Numbered from the stretch's first letter, positions 10,634-21,916 are shown. The stretch is 64,000 bases of DNA from Ochotona curzoniae (GCF_017591425.1 NW_024465777.1:6014001-6078000), one strand, 5' to 3'. Numbers and translations are program-made. The notes: a model not told the origin generated them from the sequence alone.

Positions 10634-12900
10634 TTGTTGTTATTGTTTTGTTTCTAGTTTTATTTACATAGTTTAAGAGGGATCCTCAGAGTAGGGTGGG
10701 GCGAGGGTCAAGGTCTGGAAGATGGTGGGTGGGACAGATGTTTCAGTTTCTGTCTTTTCTTCCTGATTCTGCGTGGGGTGAGGGTGGGTAGGAAATAGGG
10801 CTGCTCCTTACTGTCAAGTCATAGCAGCACCCAGGGATGGGGGCCGGTGATTTGATGACACCTTAAAGATCCCAATGTGGGGAAGGATGTTCCGAGGATG
10901 TCATTTCAGTGGATTTGATAGTTCTGAGCTGTTATCAGTTTCATTGCTCCAGGGTTCATGAAATCTTTTCAAGGTCTGTTAGTTGGCAACATACACCTCA
11001 GTGTGCCTCCGCCGCAGACACTTGCTGCAAAAGCTTGGCCAGAAGAGCCGTCCATCCTGCTCCACTTTCTGTCCTCTGATGGGGCACTCAGTATCCACTG
11101 CTGGCTCTAGATGAGATGGTTGCTGTGTTCTTTGTATGCATATGTGCTTTTCCATTGCATGGCCATCAGGAACTAAGGAGGCCCAGACCCAGTATGTGCA
11201 CTCCAAGGTCGGACCACATATCTTGTTATTTTCCCTTTGTGAGTTCTGCAGCCCTGCCCTACTGGTCTGTATCCACTCCAGTTCTGGCTGGCAGGTGCAA
11301 CAGCCCTGCCCTGTCTGGCCTACCCCCAGACCCAGCTCTCATGTGTATTGGCAGGTGCCACAGCCTAGTCCAATGGCAGCCCATCCCTGGATCTACCCGG
11401 TACACATGCTGAGGGATGCTGCAGACATGTTCAGACCCGTCTGTATTCCCCCTCCCCCACCCTGCCTTGGCTCTTACACTCACCTGCAGCCTAGCAGGGG
11501 AGTACCCCCCATAGTTACCTCTCCAAGCTCACTCCCAGCCCTGGATCTTGTACATGCCTGCAGGTGCTCCAAGCTAGTCTGACATGGTCCACCCCCAGAT
11601 TTGGTACTTGCCAGCAAATGTTGCCACTTGACTTGGTCTGACCTGGCCTGGCCTGGCACACCCACAAACCTGGCTCTCCTGTGAACTGGTGAGTGTGACT
11701 GCCTAGCCCAGTGCAACCCACACCCCATCCTGGCTCTTTTGCATGCCAGCAGGTACCAAGGTCTGGCCCAGCCTAGCCCTCCCCGTGACAGCCCACACAC
11801 ATGCTGACTAGTGCTGCAGCCTGGCCTGCCCTGGCCTGACCCACCTCCAGCCCTAATGCTCACCAGCAAGAATTTCAGCCTGGTAGGGGAGTTCCCCAAG
11901 TTCTCCTACCAAGCCCACTTCTGGCCCTGCATTTTGCATGTGTTGGTGACTGCTAGGCATCTTGCTGGCATAGTCTGTCACAGGTCTGGGCCTTTGCATG
12001 TGCTGGTGGGTACTTTAGCCTGGGTCAGCCCGGTCTACTCCCAACCTTAGCTCTCATGAGGGTTGGTTAGTTATAGTCATCCCTGGCCACAGTTCTCACT
12101 CAGTCTGCAGATACTGCAGTCCCAGCCGTGATGAGCCCCCAAATCCCCGTCAGAATTTGTCCCCAGTCTTGGTTCTGTTGCAAGCTGATTGGTGACATGA
12201 ACCAGTCCCACACAGCGCATCTCCTGTCCCAACACTCACTGCCAGGTACTGCAGCCTAACTCTACCAGGCAGGTTTCCCAGTACACTAGCTTTGCCGTGT
12301 ACCTGCTTGGTGATGCTACTTAGCTCAGCCCAGGACCCATGCAGGCGGGTGCCTTGGTTTGACTCAAACATGCCCTCTGGTTTTCTCTTTCTAAAATCAC
12401 TCCATTTCAGCTCCCAAGTGTAAGTGGCGTGGTCCATGGAAGACCCTGTGGTCATTCCTCACCTGTGGGTGCAGTGACCTAGTCCTTGGATTCCCCCAGA
12501 AGTCATTTCACAGGTGTTCAACTCTCCTTCTGCAGCCATACTCCCACACCTCCCCCAAATCCCCTTCCCCAGGCAGTCTGCAGACCCCTGCCACTTTTGG
12601 CTTCCAGACAGCACGGGGCCGTGTGGGGCACCACTGCAGTTCTGCGACGCAGCTTTCCTCAGCTTGGACCATCACTGTTTCGTCCTCTGGGCACCAGCCT
12701 CATGCAAGCTACCCCATATCCTGCATCTCTGCCAGAGTATTGAATCCTGTATTCCCAGAGAGTGGTTAGCAACCTCTCCTTTTCAATCTTCCGTTGTAAT
12801 CTTGTTGAAACACTCTCCGATTTCAGTCCCGTGTGTCCCTCTCTGGCTGCTGCTAGTACTTGCAGCCTTGGTTCCGCACTTCCCTTAGGTTATGCAATTC
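10634..12900 (-). mobile_element. Antisense LINE-type 3'-UTR retroelement, copy B (longest)
   Basis: Left end is T-rich (TTTTGTTTCTAGTTTTATTTACATAG), as expected for a reversed poly(A) end. Blocks shared with the copies at 690 and 51338 are GGTGGGTGGGACA, CTGTCAAGTCATAGCAGCACC-like, TTTGATAGTTCTGAG, ACACTTGCTGCAAAAGC and GGCCCAGACCCAGTATG. From about 11280 to 12120 it holds a degenerate ~60-bp repeat array, listed separately. The right part (12480-12900) is C/T-rich and unlike the other copies, so the right limit is uncertain. Confidence 0.5.
11280..12120. repeat. Degenerate ~60-bp tandem array inside copy B
   Basis: Units are marked by GCTGGCAGGTGCAACAGCC-like anchors at about 11288, 11350, 11559, 11611, 11684, 11746, 11804, 11865, 11942, 12001 and 12062. 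Most spacings are 52-77 bp. Between anchors, CCTGGCCYRRCC and CCAGCCCTGGCTCT-like words recur. Units are too diverged for a recent satellite. Confidence 0.6.
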
Positions 12901-13441
12901 CTTTCTGACCTTGTCAGGCCCAGAACACCTGGGCTGGCTTGTGCTGCAAAAGGCCTGTTAGCCAGGAGATAGGGTGGCAGCAGCTCTTGAGGAGACACCG
13001 CTGCAGGGAGACCTCTGCATTATCTTCAAGCAACAGGAGAGTGTGTCTTGTAAGAACGGACAGCTTTTGCCATTATGGGGAAATATGAAATTTTGGAGGA
13101 ATATCATCAAATATCAAATGCTGTCTCCTCATGTGTTAGGGTCTCATTCTTTCCCAGCCCCTTGAAATCTGCTTTGAAGCTGCTCTGATGAATAACTCCC
13201 GGGGCTGCTTGGCAGCATTTCCATCTTTTTGCTGTAAAGAACACATTACTTGGGGCCCCATGGCTTTCCCGTTTGACTTTCAGTTGACTGTTGATCACAC
13301 TTAGGTTTTCCATTCTGCTGCTGTTACAGTTGCAGTTTGTGCCTTATGTGTTCAGATATGTGCAGGATACATTTAATCAACTAGTACAGCCTTCTACAAA
13401 TAGATGAATGTTATTTGCCACTATGAAAGTTTGAAAGATCA
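12901..13441. other. Unique sequence
   Basis: No repeat family recognised. It contains a frame on the minus strand at 13107-13313 without splice support. Confidence 0.45.
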
Positions 13442-13515
13442 GGGCTCAGGATGGTGGCATAGTGGCTAAAGTAAATATCTGACTTTCCAATAAAAAAAAC
13501 AAAAAAAATTTTTAA
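13442..13515 (+). mobile_element. Head-to-tail deleted CSINE
   Basis: GGGCTCAGGATGGTGGCATAG and GTGGCTAAAGT are followed directly by AAATATCTGACTTTCC and AATAAAAAAAAC. About 230 bp of body is missing, while the head with the A box and the tail remain. Confidence 0.75.
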
Positions 13516-13950
13516 GTTAGATCAGCATGTGCCAAGAATTATCTGTTGGACCTGCTGCGAGTGATGGGGTCCTCCTTGCCATCTGGTCTACTATTGGTTC
13601 CATTCCAAAACTCCATTTCATTCTCAATTTTCTTGTATCGTTTGTGTCACCAGCTGTGTTCTCTGCAGAGCAGGCTATGAATTGGGCTTAAGATTCTTCT
13701 TGTGGTGGTAGTGGTAGGTGTTTTTTGTCTGTCTGTGTTTTTAGGGAATGCCCTTCCTCTCCCAAAATCATGGGACAAGCAGGAAACTGGATTGGGCAGA
13801 TTTGATCATTGTCGTGATTGTGGATGAAGCATGAATATTTACATTTTGTTTAATTCATTTAAAAATATTTTTGGGGTGTTGAGCATTTGGAATAGTTGGC
13901 AAATGCTGACTGGGCTGCCTGCTATATCTCGTAGTAAGATAGCTGATTTG
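13516..13950. other. Unique sequence
   Basis: Nothing recognised. A GTGGTGGTAGTGGTAGGTG purine run lies near 13702. Confidence 0.45.
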
Positions 13951-13954
13951 AATT

Positions 13955-14145
13955 TCATTTCATCTGCTGCCATTTACAGCTTCTTGCTAATACACACCCC
14001 TTGGAGGCAGCAGGTGCTGGCTCATGTACTCATGTGAAAGATTCAGATTAAGTTCTCAGCTGCTGGTTTCAACCTGGCCCAGCTTTGACTTTTGCAGGGA
14101 AGCTGTGCATGGAAGGTCTTTGTCACTCTGCCTTTCAATTAAATT
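13955..14145 (+). mobile_element. Old CSINE 3' part, sense
   Basis: GCTTCTTGCTAATACACACC, GGAGGCAGCAGGTGC, ACCTGGCCCAGC and CTGCCTTTCAATTAAATTC. The left limit is uncertain. Confidence 0.55.
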
Positions 14146-14155
14146 CTGAAGATTA

Positions 14156-14486
14156 GGTTTTTTTTTGTTTGTTTTAATTTATTTTTATTGGAAAGTTGGA
14201 TATTCAGAAAGGAGAAGAGACAGAGAGGAAGATCTTCTGTCTGTTGATTCGCTCCCCATGTGGCCCAAATGGATGGAGCTGAGCCAGTCTTAATCTGGGA
14301 GCCTCTTCCGGGTCTCCCACACGGGTGCAGGGTCCCAAAGCTTTGGGCCGTCCTCGACTGCTTTCCCAGGCCACAAGCAGGGAGCTGGATGGGAAGTGGA
14401 ACTGCTGCAATTAGAACTGGCACGCATATGGGATCCCAGTGCATGCAAGGCAAGAACTTTAGCCACTAGGCCATGGCGTTGGGCCC
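14156..14486 (-). mobile_element. CSINE, antisense, full length with TSD
   Basis: CTGAAGATTA flanks both sides (14146-14155 and 14487-14496). It landed in the A-rich end of the older SINE just before it. Confidence 0.93.
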
Positions 14487-14682
14487 CTGAAGATTATTTT
14501 AAAATTATTATAAAGCCTTTTTATTTTTATGTTTGAATCTTTTTACCTAATAGCTTACTGAACTGCCCTATATCTACAATAACTCCAACATTTCCTAAGC
14601 AAAAACCGTTTCCTACCTCAATCAAATGATTCATAACCCTTTCTCAGATTTTCATGTTAGTTTTTAGCTCACATAAAAACTT

Positions 14683-14966
14683 GCCCTTTGGGCTGTTGCA
14701 CACGACACTTCTGCCTGCAGTGCCAACATCCCACATAGGCTCTGATTTGGGTCTGATTCTAGCTGCATCATAATGCTCTTGGCAAAGCAGCAGAGGATGG
14801 TCCAAGTCTTTGGACTCATGTGGGAGACAAAAAGAAGCTGCAGGCTCCTGGCTTCAGATTAATCCAGCTCCTCCGGGAGTGAACAAGTGGAAGGAGGAGC
14901 GCTCTCTGTCTCTTCTCTCTGTGTAACTGCCTCTTAAATAATGATAAATAAATCTTTAAAAAAATT
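14683..14966 (+). mobile_element. Old CSINE, sense
   Basis: GGGCTGTTGCACACGACAC head, CAGCAGAGGATGGTCC middle, CTCTGTGTAACTGCC tail and AATAAATCTTTAAAAAAA. Confidence 0.75.
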
Positions 14967-15009
14967 ACCCTTTTTCCTTACACTCCAGTGAATTTAAGAA
15001 AGGAAGTAG

Positions 15010-15321
15010 AGGGTCTAGCAGCGTGGCCTTCTGGTTAAAAGTCCTCACTTTGAATGCATCGGGATCCCATATGGGCTCTGGTTCTTATCGTGGCAGCTCC
15101 ACTTCCCACTAAGCTCCCTGCCTGTGGCCTGGGAAAGCAGTAGAGGACGGCCCAAAGCTTTGCGACCCTGCACCTGCGTGGGAGACCTGGAGGAAGCTCC
15201 TAGCTTTGGATTGGCTCAGCTCTGGCTGTTGTGGTCACTTGGGGCGTGAACATCAGATAGATCTTCTCTGTCTCCTCCTTTTTGTATATCTGACTTTGCA
15301 GTAAAAATAAATAAATCTTAA
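15010..15321 (+). mobile_element. CSINE, sense, full length
   Basis: GAGGGTCTAGCAGCGTGGCC head, AAAGCAGTAGAGGACGGCCC middle, and TCTGACTTTGCAGTAAAAATAAATAAATC tail. It lies 230 bp before the MEDPF exon. Confidence 0.9.
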
Positions 15322-15551
15322 GAAGATGATAAATGATTGTAATTATATTTTAGTATTATCTATGTGGATAGCACCCCCCTTTAACTCCCAGTTGGCATTG
15401 TCCTCATTAATACATTATACATTTTTATAATTCAGTTTTAAATTATAATCATTGATACTGGTTGGGCTTGTTTAATACGTATGTATATTTGTCACTATAA
15501 AGTGATGGATTTCACATTTTAAGTATATCATTTGCTTTTTTCTCTTTTTAG

Positions 15552-15605
15552 AAACTTAAACCCATTTCCTGAAACTGATTAGTAGTGACATGGAAGATCC
15601 ATTTG
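15552..15605 (+). CDS. PHACTR4: PHACTR4 first coding exon, MEDPF isoform
   Basis: PHACTR4 is a cytoplasmic and cell-edge protein that binds G-actin through RPEL motifs and protein phosphatase 1 through its C-terminus. Through PP1 it influences cofilin and actin dynamics and neural-crest and neural-tube development (family knowledge). Seen here: a pyrimidine-rich acceptor ends at AG 15550-15551. A 38-base 5' UTR follows, with an in-frame TAA at 15557-15559. The ATG at 15590 has purine at -3 and G at +4. Codons M-E-D-P-F follow, then one base (G, 15605) of a split codon before GTGAGT. MEDPF is the known N-terminus of the main PHACTR4 isoform. The frame continues exactly into the exon at 63932. 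The acceptor shows that at least one 5' UTR exon lies further upstream; I could not find it. The identification rests mainly on the joined N-terminus, since five residues alone would not be enough. Confidence 0.85.
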
Positions 15606-15756
15606 GTGAGTATCACCTTCGTTTTCCTTAGTTAATATCATTTCTGTTTTTGTCTGTATTAAAGCTTTCAGAGTATAATGTTTTTTCTTGTTTGGCATGC
15701 TTTTATCTGAAATAGTGGGTTTCAAACATTTTGCATGCAGGACCCATTTAATCTGA

Positions 15757-15977
15757 TTTTAAAGTTTTATTTTGCGATTTAGTTGGAAGTCATAGACAGA
15801 GGGAGATCTCTCATTTATTGATTTATCCCCAAAGCCCACCATAGCCAGGGCAGTCAGGAGCTAGGATTAGACCATCCCCTGCTACCTCCCGGAGAGTACA
15901 AAGGGAGGAGGCCAGAATTGAGAGATCCAGGACGCAAACTAGGGATCTCAGTATGGATTCAGGTATCCCAACCACTT
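15757..15977 (-). mobile_element. Old CSINE fragment, antisense
   Basis: AAAGTTTTATTTTGCGATTTAG, GAGATCTCTCATTTATTG, and AGGTATCCCAACCACT at the head side. Confidence 0.6.
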
Positions 15978-16008
15978 TTTTTTTTTTCCCTAAGAGTAAT
16001 TTTACTTG

Positions 16009-16305
16009 GGCCTGGCATGGTAGCCTAGTGACTGAAGTCCTTGCCTTGCATACCTGGGATCCCATAGCTGGCTCATATCCTGGCATACCCACTTCCCATC
16101 CAGCTCCCTGTTTATAGCCTGGAAAAGCAGTTGAGGACAGCCCAAAGCCCTGGGACCCTGCACCCGCATGGGGGATCTGGAAGAAACTCTAGGCTCTTGG
16201 CTTCAGATTGGCTCACCTCCGACTCTTGCAGCCACTTGGGGAGTGCACCAGTGGATGGGAGATCTTTCTATCCTCCTCTATATATATCTGACTTTCCAAT
16301 AATTT
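16009..16305 (+). mobile_element. CSINE, sense
   Basis: GGGCCTGGCATGGTAGCC head, CCTGGAAAAGCAGTTGAGG, and tail CTGACTTTCCAATAA running into T. Confidence 0.9.
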
Positions 16306-16319
16306 TTTTTTTTTTTTAC

Positions 16320-16602
16320 AAAAAAGCCTTATTTTACTTATTTGAAAGGCAAAACAGAGAGAAGGAGAGATAGAGAACAAGATCTTCCATCTGCTTTTTC
16401 ACTCTCCAAATGACTGCAGCATCTGGAGCCGAAGCAGGCTGAATTCAGGAGCCTGAAAGTCCGTCTGGGTCTCCCCTGTGGGTAGCAGGGGCCCCATTCT
16501 AATTTCCTAGGTGGATTAGGAGGGCACTGGGTCACGGCAGTACTGTGCTGGGGAGTGCCAACAGTCCTGGGAGCTGCACCAGAGTGTCAGCGCCAATCTG
16601 AC
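16320..16602 (-). mobile_element. Old CSINE, antisense, tail to tail with the previous copy
   Basis: TTATTTTACTTATTTGAAAGG, TCTTCCATCTGCTTTTTCACTC and CTGGGTCTCCCCTGTGG are clear. The rest is diverged. Confidence 0.65.
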
Positions 16603-16835
16603 AGCTTGAAGTGACAATATTAAGTTCTCTATTTTTGTCACATAAGCATTTATATATACTTCTGTTTGTAAGTTAAGTTCTGCTGCTACTTCAGAAATGT
16701 TGCCTTTATTAGTACTTGATCAAGGAAAGGTAACGTGAAAGTAATCAGATTAGCAAGGATGTGTCGTATCAGTTTTGTCCATATGTCATATAAAGAAATC
16801 TAAATATACATGAATTCTTAGTAATTGCCTTTTTT

Positions 16836-17162
16836 TAAAAGATTTATTTTATTTTTATTGAAAAGGCAGATTACAAAGAGGAGCAGAGACAGAGAGAAAG
16901 ATCTTCCGTCCGATGGTTCACTCTCCAAGTGGCTGCAATGGCCTGAGTTTAGCCATTCCGAAGCCAGGAGCCAGGAATTTCCTCCAAGTCTCCCACGTGG
17001 GTGCAGGGGCCCCAGGCTTTGGGCTGTCCTTGACTGCCTTCCCAGGCCAGAAGCTTGGAGCTGGATGGGAAATGGGGCAGCTGGGATTAGAACTGATGCC
17101 TCTATGGGATCCCCAGATGTTCAAGGCGAGGACTTTAACCACTATGCTATCGCGCCGGGCCC
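16836..17162 (-). mobile_element. CSINE, antisense, full length with TSD
   Basis: AGTAATTGCCTTTTTT occurs at 16820-16835 and again at 17163-17178, a perfect 16-bp duplication. Head ends CGCGCCGGGCCC, little decayed at CpG sites, so a young copy. Confidence 0.95.
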
Positions 17163-17178
17163 AGTAATTGCCTTTTTT

Positions 17179-17709
17179 GACCAAAATGTCAGTTTCTGTG
17201 TACTGAACCTTATTTTCTTATTGATTCATCTATTCTGGGATATCAAATACTCTTCATTAGTGTACATCAAACAAACAAAAAAAAAGAATCAGGCAATTTT
17301 ACTTGTTTAACTTAAGTGTGCTGCAAGAAGCATTTGACTAACTTTCTGATGCTTTGTTACGTGAAAATAAAACTGTTTCCTTTCTAAACCAGTACAGCTT
17401 GAGGTATTCAAGTTGGATAAGGAATGTTACCGAAATTGTATTCCTTGCCCAGTGGCCGGGATGACTGAGGTGAAGTTCTCCAGTTCCTGGCACTGGTGAT
17501 CTCAGATATGCGGTTTCAGTTTTGCTATGAGAAGACTGCTATTGAAAATCTTGATGGTCAGAATGGCCTCTGATTCTAGTTGACTTTGTTAGGACCTTGA
17601 CTTTTCTGTCTCTGAAACAGGTTAAAGGATTACATTTAGTTCAATTGCAGGATCTTCATTTGAACACTAGAGGGCAGTCCGTACTTGCTTCATAAATCTG
17701 TAATTCAGA
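17179..17709. other. Unique intronic sequence
   Basis: No repeat recognised. ACTAGAGGGCAG near 17667 resembles a CTCF-core word, but it is too short to call. Confidence 0.4.
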
Positions 17710-18040
17710 GGGCCAGCACTGTGACACAGTAGGCTAAGCTTTGACCTGCAGTGCTGGCATCCCACATGGGCAAGAGTTTCAGTCCTGGCTGCTCCACTTC
17801 CAGTTGAGATCCCTGCTTATAGTCTGGGAGAGCAGTAGAAGAAGGCTCAAGTCCTTGGGCCTCTGCACCCTTGTAGGAGACTTAGAAGAAGCTCCTGGGT
17901 CCTGGCTTGGAATGGCTCAGCTCCAGCCAGTGCAGCCCTGCGGGGAGTAAATCAGTGAATGGAAGATCTCTCTTTTTCTCCCTGGCTGTCCTCTCTATAA
18001 CCATGTCTTTCAAGTAAAAATAAATATTTTTTTTTAAATC
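17710..18040 (+). mobile_element. Old CSINE, sense
   Basis: GGGCCAGCACTGTGACACAG head, CTGGCATCCCACATGGGC, GTCTTTCAAGTAAAAATAAA tail. Confidence 0.8.
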
Positions 18041-18357
18041 TATGGTTTATTACCAGGTAAATTCCTGATGTGACAATTTGTGAATTTTTTGGTAAGTTGA
18101 GTTCATTTTTGTTGCTTGATGGCAAATTCTAAAAAGCATATACATTTGAAAAACTAGAGTGATGCATGATCCCTTCAAAGCTTTTTTTCCCCAGAAACTT
18201 GAGTTTTCTTTGACTGACCTCCTTCTCTCACCGAACTAAAGTATAGATGGAGCTCCCCCTCCAATCGGAAATGCTCCATAATCTGAAGCTTCCTGAGTGG
18301 CAGTCAGCACATGGTTACACTGAAGCTGTTGTAGAAACAGCCTTCACTGGGCAGGTG

Positions 18358-18695
18358 TCTGGCAGAGCAGGCAGGTCACTGCTTGGGGTGCCGGCATCTC
18401 ACGCCCGAGGGCCTGCCTGGAGTGCTGGCGCCTTTTTTCAGATTCAGCTTCCTGCTAAGGAGCACCCAGGAAGCAGCAGGTGATGGTTGGAAACTTGCTT
18501 GGTTTCATGCCACCCCCGCGGGAGACCTGGACTGGCTTCCACACTCTCGGCTTCGGCCTGGTCCAGCCCTGACTACATTTTGTGAATGAACCAGTGGACA
18601 GAAAATCTCTATGTGTGTGTCTGTCTGCCTTTCTCTGTCCTTCTCTGTGTGTCCCTCTGCTTTTTGAAAAAATAAGCTTCTCTAAAAAATAAAAA
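18358..18695 (+). mobile_element. Old CSINE, sense
   Basis: GGGGTGCCGGCATCTCACG, GGGAGACCTGGACTGG, and a C/T/G-rich 3' part ending TTTTTGAAAAAATAAGC. The 5' edge is vague. Confidence 0.6.
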
Positions 18696-18899
18696 TTAAC
18701 CTTCGGGCTCTGTGTATAAGGTTTATATGAAATAAATAAAATTTACGTTTAGACTTGAATCCCAGCCCCAAGGTACCTTCCTTCTATACATGTAAATACT
18801 GTGAAATGAGAGAAAAGGCCCAAATCCATTTTTGATAAGGGATAGTTCACCTGTGTAGCTTATATTTTAATCTAATTAATTACTTAAATGTGTTGGACT

Positions 18900-19196
18900 A
18901 TTAAGAAAATGCTTGTTTATTCAAAAGGCAGAGTGATTATGTGCATATATACAGATAGAGAGAGAGAGAAAAAGAGATCTTTCATCTGCTGGTTCCTCCC
19001 CAGATGCCCACAGCAGCCAGGGTTGTGCCAGGCTGCAGCCAGGAGTTTCATCCTGTTTTCCAGTGTTGATGTAGGGACCCAGCACCTGGGCCGTCCTGCA
19101 CTACTTTCCCAGGCGCGTTAGCAGGGAGCTGGGTCAGAGCTAGAGCAGCTGGGACTACACTGGCATGCAGGTGCTGGCTTAACCCATGGCCACAGG
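18900..19196 (-). mobile_element. Old CSINE, antisense
   Basis: TGTTTATTCAAAAGGCAGAG, (AG)n near 18957, TCTGCTGGTTCCTCCCC, GCAGGGAGCTGGG. The head is diverged. Confidence 0.7.
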
Positions 19197-19832
19197 CTTA
19201 CAGACTGTAACTGAAATTTGAATGTAGTTTATACTTACTAGAGAGTGTCAAAGTGAAAATTGCTATGGAAATTGCTGTTGGCCGAGAGTCAGTTGAAATA
19301 TAAAATTGAAATATCCTTTATGATAGACAAATGTTTGGTTTCTCTGCTAGTGGAGGATTTTTCTCTTATACCTCTTTAAATCTTGGGTTTTTATTATTAA
19401 CATTTACATTCATAATGTGAGTTTTATAAGAAAATTAAGTTATGTTAACAACCAACCTCCTTCCCTGTCTCCATTCTTCATCTAAACATTGAATGGGTTT
19501 TTCTCTTTGTTGTGTACAGAGCATAAGAATTTGATAGACTCAGTAACATTTGACAAAATAATTTTGCGACTGAAGTTAGTTTGTTTCTGAAAAAAATTTA
19601 TATTTTTTTTCCTGATAAGATGGGAGTGAGAAATTTGGGAAAGTAAAATTAGCTAACCGATTATGTAGATATATTTTTAAAGGATTATTTGTTTTATTCT
19701 GAACATAAAAGCAGTGAGATTTTTTTGCCTATCAAGTTCTAGTATGACATACCTGAGCCTTTTAAGATCTTTTCTACGTAGATAGGTGCTGATATCATGA
19801 CATTGGTTGTTTTTGTTTTTTGTTATTTTTGT
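19197..19832. other. Unique A+T-rich intronic sequence
   Basis: No repeat or exon recognised. Confidence 0.45.
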
Positions 19833-20166
19833 TTTTTTTTTTTTAAGATTTATTTATTTTTATTGGAAAGTCAGATATACAGAGAGGAGCGACAGAGAGA
19901 AAGATATTCCATCTGCTGATTCACTCCCTAGGTGGCCACAATGGCTGAAACTGAGCTGATCTGAAGCCAGGATCCAGGAGCTTCTTCCTGGGTCTCCCAC
20001 ACAGGTATAGGATCTCAAGGCTTTGGGCTGTCAATGACTGCTTTCCCAAGCCACAAGCAGGGAGCTGGATGGGAAGTGGAGCTGCCAGAATTAGAACCGG
20101 CGCCCATATGGGATCTTGACTTGTTCAAGGAGAGGACTTTAGCTGCTAGGCCAAGCAGCCAGGCCC
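19833..20166 (-). mobile_element. CSINE, antisense, full length
   Basis: TTTAAGATTTATTTATTTTTATTGG tail shortened to TTTATTGGAAAGTCAG; head CTAGGCCAAGCAGCCAGGCCC. Confidence 0.92.
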
Positions 20167-20567
20167 TCAGATGCTTTAAATAAGTGTGTAGACTGGTAGG
20201 CTTTGTGCTGCACTGTGGGGTGAGCTTCTTGGACTTGTTGAGAAACATTCTCGTACCAGTATCAAGGCCCAGGAGAGACCTGGCCATGTCTTCTCATCCC
20301 CGTTTGGACATGGGAGCTGAGGAATGCTGGGTATTCCTCAGGGTGCTGCCCTGCGTGTTGATCATATCCATGTTGACTAAGTCTATTCCGGTTTTGTTCC
20401 TGCATCCCCATCATTAATTGCTGTTTGTGTCCACTGTTTAACTCCTTCCGGAAAACTTCCTCAAATGTTGTAGATAATATGAGGCAGACATTGAAAGACA
20501 AGAAATGGAAAAGATGAGGACAGAGGAAGGAAAGAGGGCTTACCCTAATTCCTCTTTTCCAACTTGA
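20167..20567. other. Unique sequence with a short hairpin
   Basis: TGAGGAAT (20318-20325) and ATTCCTCA (20333-20340) form a perfect 8-bp stem with a 7-base loop. The remainder is unremarkable. Confidence 0.45.
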
Positions 20568-20852
20568 AAGATTATTTATTTATTTGCAAAGTACAGTGAC
20601 AGAGGTCTTGTATCTCCTGGTCTGCTCCACCAGTGGCCACAGCAGCCTGGACTGCAGCAGGCAGAAGCTAGGAGCCCACCGCTCCGTCTGGGATCTTCAT
20701 GTGTGCCAGGGACTCCAGGTACTTACACCATCGCTTGTTGATACCCAGACACATTAGCAGGGAGCTAGATTGCAAGGAAAGGCACTGATATTTAAACCAG
20801 AATCTTCAATATGGTATGTGGGCCTAATCAGCTGGGCCACATTACCATCCAC
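20568..20852 (-). mobile_element. Old CSINE, antisense
   Basis: AAGATTATTTATTTATTTGC, CTCCTGGTCTGCTCC, ACATTAGCAGGGAGCTAG, and GGGCCTAATCAGCTGGGCC at the head. Confidence 0.7.
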
Positions 20853-20910
20853 TCTTTTTATTTTAAATCCTCTTGGTTTCATCTTCATTTTTTATCAAGA
20901 TTTATTTTTT

Positions 20911-21214
20911 TGATCAAGATTTATTTTTATTAGAAAGTTAGATTTACAGAGAGAAGAAACAGAGAGGAAGATATTCCCTCTGCTGGTTCACTCCAGGTAG
21001 CCGCAACAGCTGGAACCGAACAGATCCAAAGCCAGGAGCTTCTTCTGAGTCTCCCACATGGGTACAGGGTCCCAAGGCGTGGGGCCATCCTCCATTGCTT
21101 TCCCAGGCACAGAGCTGGAAGAGAAGTGGAGCAGCCAGGATATGAACCGGCGCCCATATGGAATCCCAACACAAGGAAGGCAAGGACTTTAGCCACTAGT
21201 CTACTGCACTGGGC
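20911..21214 (-). mobile_element. CSINE, antisense, with probable TSD
   Basis: A small duplication TTTTGATCAAGATTTATTTT precedes it. TTCATCTTCATTT on the left (about 20879) matches TTCATCTTAATTT on the right (21215). Confidence 0.88.
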
Positions 21215-21284
21215 CTTCATCTTAATTTCAAAAAGACCAGGATAAAAAATGTTGGAAGTAGGGTCTGGCTCAATAGCCTGTGTT

Positions 21285-21455
21285 TACCTGCTATTGACTC
21301 CCCAGATACTGACAAATATTGAGGCTAGGAGCCCTGAACTGCATAAGTGGCAAGTACCCTGATACTTGAGGCATAGTAGAGAGGTTGGGACTCTCAGGCT
21401 AACATTGATAAGATTCTGGCATCCCAAGCAGCAATTTAATGTGCAATACTGCAGT
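21285..21455 (-). mobile_element. Very old CSINE fragment, antisense
   Basis: Only GAGGCTAGGAGCCC, GTTGGGACTCTCAGGC and CTGGCATCCCAAGC are recognisable. Confidence 0.35.
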
Positions 21456-21583
21456 ACTTGACCCCAATCTCCTTTTAATTAAAATTTATATTATATAGAA
21501 TGTGTGAGAAGCCATTTAGTAAGGTACAGTGGTAAATAGACATTATTTAAACCATGTTCTTATTATATATCTGAATTTATAAA

Positions 21584-21916
21584 GTTTTTTTTTTATTTAT
21601 TTACTTTTATTGTGAAGTCATATATACAGAGAGGAGGAGAGAGAGAGAGGAAGATTTTCTGTCTGATGATTCACTCCCCAAGTGACCACAATGGCCGGTA
21701 CTATGCCAATCTGAAGCCAGGAATCAGGAACCTCTTCCAAGTCTCCTATGCGGGTGCAGGATCCCAAGGCTTTGGGTCGGCCTTGACTCCTTTCCCAGAC
21801 CACAAGCAGGGAGCTGGATGGGAAGCAGGATTGTGAGGATTAGAACCAGCGCCCATATGGCATCTCCTGGTGCATGCAAGGCGAGGACTTTAGCTGCTAG
21901 GCTACCACGCCAGGCC
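21584..21916 (-). mobile_element. CSINE, antisense, full length
   Basis: TTTTTTTTATTTATTTACTTTTATTG, ATGGCCGGTACTATGCC, and head GCTGCTAGGCTACCACGCC. Confidence 0.92.

Noticed and set aside
11136..11582. 148-codon proline- and cysteine-rich frame
   Set aside because: It follows the C-rich ~60-bp array of the retroelement; length comes from low stop density, not coding constraint.
11280..12120. CRISPR-like array
   Set aside because: Units are degenerate without conserved repeats or unique spacers of fixed length, and the genome is mammalian.
1..15551. Upstream neighbour gene (MED18 precedes PHACTR4 in human, as I recall)
   Set aside because: I found no exon, CpG island or 3' UTR that I could assign to it, nor the 5' UTR first exon of PHACTR4.
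16825..17310. 161-codon open frame on the + strand
   Set aside because: It lies almost wholly in the antisense CSINE at 16836-17162. Similar frames recur at other SINE copies with the same peptide words, so it is a repeat artefact.
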